From Streptomyces sp. A2-16 (GTDB lineage: Bacteria > Actinomycetota > Actinomycetes > Streptomycetales > Streptomycetaceae), in NCBI RefSeq assembly GCF_018128905.1, contig NZ_CP063808.1, positions 5,022,001-5,086,000 on the forward strand: a stretch of 64,000 nt of DNA. Reading direction: 5' to 3'. The position numbers and the translations under genes were made by a program. Below are positions 32,722 through 41,457 of the stretch, piece after piece; the first letter of the stretch is position 1, and each line of letters opens with the position of its first letter. The notes under the pieces were generated by a model that did no database searches, had not been told where the DNA came from, and saw nothing but the letters and a program-made list of their open reading frames with translations.

Positions 32722-34395
32722 ATGAGCATGCACCGTGTCCTGACCACCCTGGCCTGCACGCTGGCCACCCTGACCGCCGTGCTCGCCACGGCTCGGCCCG
32801 CGCTGCCGACGCCTGCATCCGCGCCGGCATCCAAGCCGGTGTCGACACAGCGGACGGATCGCGCGACGCCCGCTGTCGGCCCGACGGTACGCACGCACGA
32901 CGGCGTGCTGCGAGGCACCGCCCACGACGGCTACGACACCTTCGCGGGCATCCCCTACGCGGCGCCCCCGGTCGGCCGGCTGCGCTGGGCGGCATCCCGT
33001 CCCGCGCGGCCCTGGGCGGGGACACGGGACGCCACCCGGCCCGCGAGCGCGTGCCCGCAGCCGGCGGGCGAGGTACCCGACGGCAGCACCGACGAGGACT
33101 GCCTGTACCTGAACGTCACCACCCCCGCCGGCAGCGCCCCGCGACACCCCCGGCCGGTGATCGTCTGGCTGCACGGCGGCGGCTTCACCACCGGCGCGGG
33201 CAGTTCCTACGACGCACATCGCATGGTCACCCGTGGCGATGTCGTGGTCGTCACGGTCAACTACCGCCTCGGCGCTCTGGGTTTCCTCGCCCGGCCAGGC
33301 CTGGCCGGCTCCGGCACCTTCGGCCTGGCCGACCAGCAGGCGGCGCTTCGCTGGGTCAAGGCAGGCATCGGCGCCTTCGGCCTGGCCGACCAGCAGGCGG
33401 CGCTTCGCTGGGTCAAGGCCGGCATCGGCGCCTTCGGCGGGGACCCGCACAACGTGACCCTGGCCGGCGAGTCGGCCGGCGGCTACAGCGTCTGCGCCCA
33501 GCTTGCCTCGCCCGCCGCAGCGGGGCTCTTCGAGCGGGCGATCATCCAGAGCGGTCCGTGCACCGGGCGGCCCGACCGGCCGTTCGCCCCCTACGCCGCC
33601 GCGGTGCCCTCAGCGCGTGAGACCGGGGCGCGGTTCGCGGCCGGGGTCGGCTGCTCCTCGGCCCGGGACACCATGGCCTGCCTGCGCGAGGTGAAGGTCT
33701 CCCGCCTGCTGGCTGCCCAGGAAGCCGACCAACAGCCCGCCTACGCCACCCCGTTGCTGCCTCGCGACCCCGCGGACGCGCTCGCCGCCGGCCGTTTCCA
33801 CCACGTGCCCGTGCTCATCGGCAGCAACCACGACGAGGGCAACGGCTGGGCCGCCGGCATCATTCAGGCCGGCAACCCCGTCACCCCCGAGACCTGGCCC
33901 GACGTCGTGGCCGCCTTCTTCCCCGATCCGGCCCGCACCAAGGCGATCGTGCACGAGTACCCGGTGACGGGGCCGGACGGCGGCCCGGTGTTCGGCGCGG
34001 TCATCGGCGACGCCGACTTCGCCTGCCCCACGCTGCGCACCGGCGACCTGCTCGGCACCCATGTACCCGTCTGGCGCTACGAGTTCGCGGACGAACACGC
34101 CCCGCCGCTCACCCCCGGTCCCTCGCCGTTCCCCCTGGGAGCATCGCATGCCGCCGAACTCCCCTACCTGTACGACCTCGGCGGCCGCCCCCGCCCGATG
34201 ACCTCGGCCCAGTGGCGCCTGACCACCACCATGATCGACTACTGGACCCGTTTCGCCCGCACGGGCGCCCCCGGCAGCCCCTCCGACCCACGCTGGCCGC
34301 GTCGGACGGTGCAGTCCCTCACTCCGGACCGCACCGGCCCGACCCGCACCACCGCCACCCGCCACCACTGCGCCTTCTGGAACGCCCTGCCCTGA
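32722..34395 (+). CDS. Secreted carboxylesterase type B with internal duplication
   Basis: A 557-residue carboxylesterase with signal peptide (1-30, LTTLACTLATLTAVLA then Ala-x-Ala), mature N-terminus TVRTHDGVLRGTAHDGYDTF, oxyanion loop HGGGF, and nucleophile GESAGG (Ser about 251). Acid and His follow further on (HDEGNGWAAG; ASHAAELPYLYDLGG). A 57-bp tandem duplication at 33319-33432 repeats FGLADQQAALRWVKAGIGA just before the active-site segment. A paralogue at 48037 has a single copy. Substrate probably an ester; unproven. Confidence 0.92.
   Translation: MSMHRVLTTLACTLATLTAVLATARPALPTPASAPASKPVSTQRTDRATPAVGPTVRTHDGVLRGTAHDGYDTFAGIPYAAPPVGRLRWAASRPARPWAGTRDATRPASACPQPAGEVPDGSTDEDCLYLNVTTPAGSAPRHPRPVIVWLHGGGFTTGAGSSYDAHRMVTRGDVVVVTVNYRLGALGFLARPGLAGSGTFGLADQQAALRWVKAGIGAFGLADQQAALRWVKAGIGAFGGDPHNVTLAGESAGGYSVCAQLASPAAAGLFERAIIQSGPCTGRPDRPFAPYAAAVPSARETGARFAAGVGCSSARDTMACLREVKVSRLLAAQEADQQPAYATPLLPRDPADALAAGRFHHVPVLIGSNHDEGNGWAAGIIQAGNPVTPETWPDVVAAFFPDPARTKAIVHEYPVTGPDGGPVFGAVIGDADFACPTLRTGDLLGTHVPVWRYEFADEHAPPLTPGPSPFPLGASHAAELPYLYDLGGRPRPMTSAQWRLTTTMIDYWTRFARTGAPGSPSDPRWPRRTVQSLTPDRTGPTRTTATRHHCAFWNALP
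33319..33432. repeat. 57-bp in-frame tandem duplication within the carboxylesterase
   Basis: Copies 33319-33375 and 33376-33432 are identical apart from one third-position change (GCA versus GCC). They encode 19 residues of the helix that precedes the GESAGG elbow. Confidence 0.92.
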
Positions 34396-34612
34396 ACAGC
34401 GAGCGCGGCCGGCGGGTGAAGCCCCTGCGGAGCGCAGGAAGCCGGGGTGATCCTCTACTGACCAGCGTGTGGCTTCGCCCCGGTTGCCAGCGCAATACCG
34501 GCCTGCTCAACGGACCCGTTGTTGCTTCGTGGCTCGGGTGGGGCCGGCGGCCCTCGTGCTGCGCCCTCATGGCCGGCCCGCTGGTCGGGGTCTCCTGCTG
34601 TTGACCTGGCAC

Positions 34613-34652
34613 GTCCGGTGCGGCACCGGAGCAGACCGGTGCCGCACCGGAC
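34613..34652. terminator. Bidirectional terminator between the carboxylesterase and the LAxTG gene
   Basis: GTCCGGTGCGGCACCGG pairs perfectly with its complement around a 6-base loop (34630-34635), a 17-bp stem. It lies between two convergent genes, 215 bases after the carboxylesterase stop. Confidence 0.75.
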
Positions 34653-34718
34653 GGGAAGCGAGAAGACCTCGCCGTACGGCCCTCCTCGGCCAGGGCGCCG
34701 CCCAGTGGGCCTACGGCC

Positions 34719-36350
34719 TCAGCGGCCGCGCTGCAGTCGCGACCTGCGCGCTGCCAGGAACACCAGCGTGCCGCCCGCAACCAGCAGGGCGGCGATGCCC
34801 GCCCGCAGGAGGACGCCGTCTGTGCCCGTGGCGGCGAGCCCGCCATCGGTCGTCGTACCGCTCCCGCCTCCCGCACCGGAGCCGGACGGGCTCGCGACGG
34901 GCGTGGCCGACGGAGACGCGGAGGCGCTGGGCGAAGGGTTGGACGTCGCCGAGCCGGTGGCCTTCACCGCGATCACCGCGGTGTCGTTCGCCGCGTCGTC
35001 GTCACGGTTGGGGAAGTCGGGGTTCTCCACCGCCTTCACGCTGCCCCGCGCGCCGGGGACGACCCGGTCGATCCGCACCGTGAACTCCTGAGTCACCGAG
35101 TCGCCCGGTTCGAAGTCCGTGTTGGCGATGTCGCAGGTGTAGCTCTTGGCACCGGCCTTCTGCGGTGTGCAGTTCCACAGCGGCCCGGGGTCGCCCTGCT
35201 CGCCGGGGCCGGGGGCGCCGGTGATGGTGGTGCCGGCGGGCGGGGTCACCACGAAGGTGCCGGAGTTGTCGGCGTCCATCCACTGCAAGCCCATCCGGCC
35301 CGGCCCGGTGTTCTCCACGCCCACGGTGATGCTCACCGTCTCGCCGACCTTGCCCTCGACGGTGTCGCCGAGCGCCTGGAAGTCGGCGTGCTGGGTGGTG
35401 GCGAAGGTGCCGTACCCGGAGCCGGTGAAGCCGGAGCCGGAGGCGACGGCCTTCAGGCCGAGCGGCGCGCCGGTGCCGGTCTCGGGGAAGTCGGACGGGT
35501 CGAAGGAGTCCGGCGCGGACCCGCCGACCGGCCACACGACGTAGGTGTTGTAGCCGTACATCGTGTCCGCGGCGGCTGTGTAGCGCAGCGGCGCGTTGGT
35601 CTCATAGGCCGCGCCGGGCGCGACGGGGGTGTCGAACCGGCACCAGGCGCCGATGTCGGGCCGGTCCGAGTAATGGCAGTTGGAGTGATCGCGGGCGAGA
35701 GAGACGCCGTCGGAGTCCTGCACCAGCAGCATGACGCCCTTGTCGGAGGGGACTGCGCCAGTGTCGGCGAAGGCCGGGGTGCGCTCGAAGACGGCGCCGG
35801 GCGCGATGCCCTTCAGCGCCGGGTAGGGCCGTGTGACGAGCTTCGGCCCGCCGACCAGGACGTCCGTCTTCCCGGTCACGGTGGCCGCGTCGGAGGCGGT
35901 GGCGGTGTAGGTGATGGCCCCGGTGTCGCCCGCCTTGGCGGACGCGGTGGGCTTCAGGAAGAACGGATCGATCGACTCCCCGCCCGACAAGGGGCCCACA
36001 TCGCACCTGACCTTGAGGGCTCCGGTGCTCTCGCAGTCCCCCGTGACCACCATCGTCGCCTTCCCGGCGAGAGACGACGCGTCGACCGCGACCGAGACGT
36101 CATGGGCATCCCCGCCCGAGGCGGTGATGCCGAGATCCAGGTTCGGGCCCTCGCCCTCGGTGGGGAGGTAGTAGTTCTCCTGGGCGTCCAGGACGAGCGT
36201 CGTTGGGGCGGCATGCGCGGCCGGGGTTCCGACCGCCAGCGCGACAGTCGCGAATGCGGCGGCCGCCGCTGTCCGCCATGTTCTGCGTATCGTCAGCACA
36301 CTACGTGGACACGTCAGAACACTGGAAGGTTGCGCCCGAGTGGCCGTCAT
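34719..36350 (-). CDS. LAxTG cell-wall-anchored protein (sortase substrate)
   Basis: About 540 residues. A signal peptide (FATVALAVGTPAAHA) precedes beta-rich repeats with YYLPTEGEGPNLDLG, then TVSITVGVENTGPG and a DUF11-like segment, a Ser/Pro/Ala linker and a terminal sorting signal: LAATG, hydrophobic segment AALLVAGGTLVFLAA and RRSRLQRGR. This is the class E sortase type common in Streptomyces. Start choice is uncertain (ATG 36350 or GTG near 36299). It follows the RIP gene on the same strand. A surface role is probable; ligand unknown. Confidence 0.85.
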   Translation of the reverse strand: MTATRAQPSSVLTCPRSVLTIRRTWRTAAAAAFATVALAVGTPAAHAAPTTLVLDAQENYYLPTEGEGPNLDLGITASGGDAHDVSVAVDASSLAGKATMVVTGDCESTGALKVRCDVGPLSGGESIDPFFLKPTASAKAGDTGAITYTATASDAATVTGKTDVLVGGPKLVTRPYPALKGIAPGAVFERTPAFADTGAVPSDKGVMLLVQDSDGVSLARDHSNCHYSDRPDIGAWCRFDTPVAPGAAYETNAPLRYTAAADTMYGYNTYVVWPVGGSAPDSFDPSDFPETGTGAPLGLKAVASGSGFTGSGYGTFATTQHADFQALGDTVEGKVGETVSITVGVENTGPGRMGLQWMDADNSGTFVVTPPAGTTITGAPGPGEQGDPGPLWNCTPQKAGAKSYTCDIANTDFEPGDSVTQEFTVRIDRVVPGARGSVKAVENPDFPNRDDDAANDTAVIAVKATGSATSNPSPSASASPSATPVASPSGSGAGGGSGTTTDGGLAATGTDGVLLRAGIAALLVAGGTLVFLAARRSRLQRGR

Positions 36351-36491
36351 CTGACTAACAGTGGTGCGTGGCCGGTGGAGGAAAGGCCGACGGCCAGGAC
36401 AGAACCGCTCGCGGTGCTCCGCGAACGGCACGACCGGCACGGCGCGGGCTCGCAGCCGGGTGGGGTCCGGCCCCGAGCCCGTGCTCCGGCC

Positions 36492-37412
36492 CTACTTCCG
36501 CAGCGCCACGGCCAGCTGGGCGTCGATCGCCTGCATCGTCGTGAACCGCCCGCTGCCGATCGGGACATTCGGACTCGTGTGGTTCTGCGTCGCGTTCATG
36601 GCGGCGTTGGACAGGGTCTCCCAGTTGTTCTCCAGTTCCAGGCCCGTCACCTGGAACTCGTCCTGGCCCGAGCCGTTGCCGCTGACCGTGGACGAGGATC
36701 CCGCGTAGAAGATGCCGCTGTTGCGGATCGCCTGGCCGACCCGGTAGGAGATGAAGTCGTAGCGGGCGCCCTCCGCGAAGGCCTGGACCAGAATGAGCAT
36801 GGCCCGCGCCACGTCCCGGTTGTTGCCGCTGGTGGCCAGGTCGGTGATCGCGCCCTGAATGGACCCCATGGTGATGCCCAGGTTTCCACGGTCGGTCTGA
36901 GCGGCTCGCTCCATGGCGCTGTAGTTGAGCCAGTTCCTTTCCTGCGTGTCGCCGACCTGCCCCGGGACCGTCGAGGGTCCAGCACCCATCCGGTAGTACA
37001 CGCCGGTCCGGTCATTGCGCCAGCCGGTCACGTACAGGTTCCGCGCGTTGAAGATCAGGGTGACCGCGTTGTCGCCGTTGCCCACCGCCAGGGTCACGTC
37101 GAAGAAGTCGTTGCCCCCCTGCGTCAGGACGATGTTGTTGTACAGGCGGCTGCCGCGCAGCCGGCCGCGGATGTCGTTGATGATGCCGTTGTACATGCCG
37201 GCGGCGCCGTCGCCGTTGGTGTCCCTCAGGGCGTAGCTGAAGCCGTCGGTCGGTACGAGGGCGTTGGCCAGCTGGACGTGCCCGCCGAGCGACTGGTGCT
37301 GCGCCCCCGCGGTGAGGTCGCCGCCCATACCGGCGACGAGGACGGCGCCGGCGAGCGCGGCCGGGAGTACGGCCGAGGTGCCGATCCTGCGGATGAGGTG
37401 TGCACGGGACAT
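36492..37412 (-). CDS. Secreted ribosome-inactivating protein (rRNA N-glycosylase, ricin A-chain-like)
   Basis: A 306-residue protein with a signal peptide (SAVLPAALAGAVLVAGMGG) and one RIP domain. Key blocks match ricin A: NLYVTGWRND (Tyr about 127), AEGARYDFIS with the catalytic Glu214 and Arg217, and LENNWETLS with Trp264. The family depurinates the sarcin-ricin adenine of large-subunit rRNA. No lectin chain is attached (type I). ATG 37412 has GGAGAG upstream. The LAxTG gene follows 142 bases later on the same strand. Whether it targets eukaryotic or bacterial ribosomes is unknown. Confidence 0.9.
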   Translation of the reverse strand: MSRAHLIRRIGTSAVLPAALAGAVLVAGMGGDLTAGAQHQSLGGHVQLANALVPTDGFSYALRDTNGDGAAGMYNGIINDIRGRLRGSRLYNNIVLTQGGNDFFDVTLAVGNGDNAVTLIFNARNLYVTGWRNDRTGVYYRMGAGPSTVPGQVGDTQERNWLNYSAMERAAQTDRGNLGITMGSIQGAITDLATSGNNRDVARAMLILVQAFAEGARYDFISYRVGQAIRNSGIFYAGSSSTVSGNGSGQDEFQVTGLELENNWETLSNAAMNATQNHTSPNVPIGSGRFTTMQAIDAQLAVALRK

Positions 37413-37673
37413 TGCTGGGCTCTCCAATGCGTGGTCTGTGCCGGCCGGGTGTCGGCCCGCTGACCTCGACATTGGCGAGGGAGGAGTTGATCCGAAGGCC
37501 CCTGCGGCCACCGGATCAACCTGCGCAGTTGATCGCACTCGTCGCTCGTCACCCGCAATCAACGCGGGTCATTGTCATGAGTCGCAACAGGCCCGGCTGC
37601 CCCGCGGTCGCCTGGCTGCAGCCCGCCGCGCACCTGCGGGCCGGCTCGAGCCGTATCCGCCACCGCGCTTCCG

Positions 37674-38813
37674 TCAGTCGGCCCCCAGACCGACCGCCAG
37701 CGTCAGTTCAAGCACCCGCTGGGGCGACGCGAGATCCGGAAACAGCTCCCGCAGCTGCGACATCCGATACCGGACGGTCTGGGGATGGACGAACAATGCC
37801 GCCGCCACCTCGTCCCGCCTCCCCTGGTGCAGCAGCCACTCCCGCAACGTCTCCTCCAGCCGCCGCGCGGTCGCCGCAGGCAAGGTCCGCAACGGTGCGA
37901 GGGCTCGGGCACGCAGGTCCGCGAACGCGTCCACGTCGGCGCTCAGGACCAGCTCGGGCAAGTGGTCCTCGGTGTCGCGGATATCAGAAGAGAGGGAGCG
38001 CGCGCGTACGGCTCGCGTGTACGAGGCGGACGCACGGACCCATGGCCGGGCCGGGCCGACCACCGCGGTGCGCTCGGTCAGCTGCCGCAGGAGATGGGAT
38101 CGGTCGGCCTCGGGGACGAGCAGCACACCGGTGGCGTCCGGCAGATCGTCGAGGACGAGGGTGCTCGGGTCGAGCGTGCGGTAGGCGGGCCGGGCCTGGG
38201 CGGCGGGCAGCAGGACCGCGGTCAGCGAGCCCGGAGGCTGCCACCCGGCCCGTTGAGCAGAGGCCAGCAGCACGTCCGGGCTCGCGCCGGCGAGGAGGTC
38301 GCGGGCCAGGTGTTCCAGGTGGCGTTCGTGGTCCCTGCCCCGGGCGGCCAGTTCGTCGGCGTGGCCCGCGGCGCTCGCGGCGGAGAGCTCGTCGATGTAG
38401 GCGAAGGTCAGCTCGGCGAACTTGGCGACCTCGGCGGCGGGCAGACCTGCGGGTACGGCACCCGCTGCCAGGCATCGCCAGGCCACGCGGGCTCCGACGC
38501 GGTACGCGCTGAGCAGGGCGTCCATCGAACGGCCGTCGCGCACCTCACCGCGACCCAGCTCGTAGGCCGCGTCACCGGCGTCGCCACCTGTGGCCTTGCC
38601 GCTCGCGAGGTCCAGATAGTGGCCCAGGGCGGTGCGGACGGCTCGGCGGATGGTGGCTCCCATGTGGCCCGACAGGGCGTTGGCGTAGGGAGGGACCTCG
38701 TCGATGATCGCCTGGACGACCTCGTCGGCGGTCGTCTTCAGCTCGGCCCGCAGCGCGGTGACCGTCGTCTCGTCCAGGGCCAGCTCGCTGGCCCTTTGGA
38801 TTGCATGGCTCAT
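37674..38813 (-). CDS. PucR-family transcriptional regulator
   Basis: A 379-residue regulator with a C-terminal PucR HTH: TLREWLLHQGRRDEVAAALF then HPQTVRYRMSQLRELFPDL. The long N-terminal region is helical and Ala-rich (YANALSGHMGATIRRAVRTA; DELSAASAAGHADELAARGR). It is divergent from the ferredoxin reductase/desaturase operon with about 90 bases between starts, so it probably controls that operon. The effector is unknown. ATG 38813 is chosen over an ATG 21 bases earlier. Confidence 0.87.
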   Translation of the reverse strand: MSHAIQRASELALDETTVTALRAELKTTADEVVQAIIDEVPPYANALSGHMGATIRRAVRTALGHYLDLASGKATGGDAGDAAYELGRGEVRDGRSMDALLSAYRVGARVAWRCLAAGAVPAGLPAAEVAKFAELTFAYIDELSAASAAGHADELAARGRDHERHLEHLARDLLAGASPDVLLASAQRAGWQPPGSLTAVLLPAAQARPAYRTLDPSTLVLDDLPDATGVLLVPEADRSHLLRQLTERTAVVGPARPWVRASASYTRAVRARSLSSDIRDTEDHLPELVLSADVDAFADLRARALAPLRTLPAATARRLEETLREWLLHQGRRDEVAAALFVHPQTVRYRMSQLRELFPDLASPQRVLELTLAVGLGAD

Positions 38814-38900
38814 GTTTTTGTTCCCTGCGAACAATTCAGCCGACCAGATTCACATCCTGCGGTCAGGACTTTACGCCTTGAGGCACAGCAAGCTGGAGTC

Positions 38901-39959
38901 ATGACGAGTACTGCCTTGCGCAGCAGGGCGTGGAAACTGCTGGAGATGGTCACGACGCCGCTGCTGCCGTCGGACTACCTCGACCTGGTCAGCCCGCTGC
39001 GCGCGGGCGCTGACCTGCGGGGGCGCATCGAGGCCGTGCACCCCGAGACGGGTGACGCCGCGACCATCGTGATCAGACCGGGACGCGGCTGGCGCGGCCA
39101 CACACCCGGTCAGTACGTGCGGATCGGGGTCGACGTCGACGGGGTGCGCCTGTGGCGTGCCTACTCCATCACCTCGCCGACTCACCGCCAGGACGGTCGC
39201 GTCACGATCACCGTGAAGGCGATCCCGGACGGCAAGGTCAGCAACCACCTGGTCCGCAGGGCGAAGCCGGGCACGCTGATCCACCTCGACCAGCCGACCG
39301 GTGACTTCGTGCTGCCGCAGGCCAAGCCTGCCAAGGTGCTCTACCTGACGGCCGGCAGCGGCATCACGCCCGTGATGGGCATGCTGCGCGACACCGAGTT
39401 CGACGACGCCGTCATGGTCCATTCCGCACCGCAGCCGCACGACGTGATCTTCCGCAGCGAACTGCACGACCTTGTCGCGGAGAAGAAGCTGCGGCTCACC
39501 GAGGTGCACACCGACACCGACGGCATGCTCGACATCGCCCGTCTCGACGAACTCGTGCCCGACTGGGCCGAGCGCGAGACCTGGGCCTGCGGGCCCGCGG
39601 GCCTGCTCGACGCCGCCGAGAAGCACTGGAGCGAGCACGGCGTACCGGAGCGCCTGCACACCGAACGCTTCCGCCCCAGCATCGCCGTCGTCGGCGCCGG
39701 CGGTGGCGAGGTCACGTTCAGTACCACCGGCACGACCGTCGACGCGGACGGCGCCACGCCGTTGCTGGACGTCGGCGAGGAGGCCGGCGTACTCATGCCG
39801 TCCGGGTGCCGCATGGGCATCTGCTTCGGCTGCGTCACGCCGCTCAAGGCGGGCGCCGTCCGCGATCTGCGCACCGGCGAAATCACGGAGGCCGAGCCGG
39901 GCGTCCTCATCCAGACCTGCGTGTCCGCCGCGGCGGGCCCCTGCGACATCGAACGGTAG
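38901..39959 (+). CDS. Ferredoxin reductase (FAD, [2Fe-2S]) partner of the desaturase
   Basis: A 352-residue electron-transfer protein. The FAD domain has RAYSITSPTHRQDGRVTITV, the NAD(P)H domain has YLTAGSGITPVMGML and the Cys-Gly motif TWACGPAGLLDAAE, and a C-terminal plant-type ferredoxin domain carries CRMGICFGC with a later TCVS, the four cluster ligands. This domain order is that of Mycobacterium Rv3230c, the reductase partner of DesA3. The desaturase start follows 7 bases after its stop, so they form one operon that feeds electrons to the desaturase. Confidence 0.9.
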   Translation: MTSTALRSRAWKLLEMVTTPLLPSDYLDLVSPLRAGADLRGRIEAVHPETGDAATIVIRPGRGWRGHTPGQYVRIGVDVDGVRLWRAYSITSPTHRQDGRVTITVKAIPDGKVSNHLVRRAKPGTLIHLDQPTGDFVLPQAKPAKVLYLTAGSGITPVMGMLRDTEFDDAVMVHSAPQPHDVIFRSELHDLVAEKKLRLTEVHTDTDGMLDIARLDELVPDWAERETWACGPAGLLDAAEKHWSEHGVPERLHTERFRPSIAVVGAGGGEVTFSTTGTTVDADGATPLLDVGEEAGVLMPSGCRMGICFGCVTPLKAGAVRDLRTGEITEAEPGVLIQTCVSAAAGPCDIER

Positions 39960-39966
39960 GAGCACT

Positions 39967-41085
39967 TTGACCGCCATCGACCCCACCGCCCATCTGACCG
40001 CGGAGCAGATCGAGGAGCTCGGCCGCGAGCTGGACGCGATCCGCGACGAGGTGATCGCCGGCCGCGGCGAGAAGGACGCCGCCTACATCCGCAAGGTCAT
40101 CTCGGCGCAGCGCAAGCTCGAGCTGGTCAGCAGGGGCGTGCTCCTGTTCTCGCTCTTCCCGCCCGCGTGGATCATCGGCACCGCCGGACTGTCCGTGGCG
40201 AAGATCATGGACAACATGGAGATCGGCCACAACATCCTGCACGGCCAGTGGGACTGGATGCGCGACCCGAAGATCCACTCCACCACCTGGGAGTGGGACC
40301 ACGTCTCGCCGGCCGACCAGTGGAAGCACTCGCACAACGAGCTGCACCACACGTACACCAACGTGATCGGCAAGGACAACGACCTCGGCTACGGCATCAT
40401 GCGCGTCGACGAGGACCAGAAGTGGCACCCGTTCCACCTCGGCCAGCCGCTGTGGAACTTCCTCAACGCCTGCTTCTTCGAGTACGGCATCGCGGCGTAC
40501 GACCTGGAGCTCGGCAAGAACCTGCACAAGCGCCGCCGCAACAACCCGGAGTTCCGCGCGCGGGCCAGGGCCGTGGGCCGCAAGATCCGCAAGCAGGTCC
40601 TCAAGGACTACGTGATCCACCCGCTGCTGTCGGGCCCGTCGTTCCTCCCCACGCTCGCCGCCACGTTCACCGCGAACGTGGTCCGCAACATCTGGTCCCA
40701 CTCGGTGATCATGTGCGGGCACTTCCCCGAGGGTGTGCAGGTCTTCGAGCGCCGGTCGATCAAGGGCGAGACGCGCGGCCAGTGGTACCTGCGCCAGATG
40801 ATGGGCTCGGCGAACATCAGCGGCAGCAAGGCCATGCACTTCATGACCGGCAACCTGTCGCACCAGATCGAGCACCACCTCTTCCCGGACCTGCCGAGCA
40901 ACCGGTACGCCGAGGTCGCGGTGAAGGTGCGCGCGCTGTTCGAGAAGTACGAGCTGGAGTACGTCACGGGGCCGCTGCCCAAGCAGGTGTTCTCCGCGTG
41001 GCACAAGGTCTTCCGGCTCTCGCTGCCGAACAAGCAGCCCAAGGTCAGGACGCCGGACCGCGAGCAGGAGCTTGTCGCGGCCTGA
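39967..41085 (+). CDS. Membrane fatty acid (acyl-CoA) desaturase, DesA3-like
   Basis: A 372-residue integral membrane desaturase with the three His boxes HNILH (88-92), HNELHH (123-128) and HQIEHH (299-304) and two hydrophobic segments (LLFSLFPPAWIIGTAG; NVVRNIWSHSVIM). It would introduce a double bond in acyl chains using the reductase encoded upstream. TTG 39967 has TAGGAG upstream. A hairpin terminator lies at 41119. Confidence 0.92.
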   Translation: MTAIDPTAHLTAEQIEELGRELDAIRDEVIAGRGEKDAAYIRKVISAQRKLELVSRGVLLFSLFPPAWIIGTAGLSVAKIMDNMEIGHNILHGQWDWMRDPKIHSTTWEWDHVSPADQWKHSHNELHHTYTNVIGKDNDLGYGIMRVDEDQKWHPFHLGQPLWNFLNACFFEYGIAAYDLELGKNLHKRRRNNPEFRARARAVGRKIRKQVLKDYVIHPLLSGPSFLPTLAATFTANVVRNIWSHSVIMCGHFPEGVQVFERRSIKGETRGQWYLRQMMGSANISGSKAMHFMTGNLSHQIEHHLFPDLPSNRYAEVAVKVRALFEKYELEYVTGPLPKQVFSAWHKVFRLSLPNKQPKVRTPDREQELVAA

Positions 41086-41118
41086 TTCCCGGTACGGGTT
41101 CAGGTCCTCGGCCGTGAC

Positions 41119-41143
41119 GGCGCCGCCGGATTCGAGCGGCGCC
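41119..41143 (+). terminator. Terminator hairpin after the desaturase
   Basis: GGCGCCGC (41119-41126) pairs with GCGGCGCC (41136-41143), 9-base loop, 33 bases after the stop. The rest of the 372-base gap to the next convergent gene shows nothing clear. Confidence 0.55.
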
Positions 41144-41457
41144 ACTGGCCGTCACCGCCGAGGGCCCGCGGGAACTCCTGGGCTGGTGAACCGGCGACGG
41201 CGGCGAGGGCGCCAAGCACTGCCTTCACCTCCTCACCGAGATCAAGAATCCGCGGCGTCAATGACGTACCCATGCAGGACTGTGACAGCCTCAAGCGCGG
41301 AGGCCGGCCCGCGCAGTTCACCCACCTCACCCTGGCACCCCGTGCGACCCGTCCGACCAACCTCCGCCCCGGCCTCGTGGACCGCATTGGTCAGGCAGAG
41401 AGCGGCGATGGCGACAGGACCGGACGGCGCGCTCCCGGTCCCGTGAATCCCCCGGCG

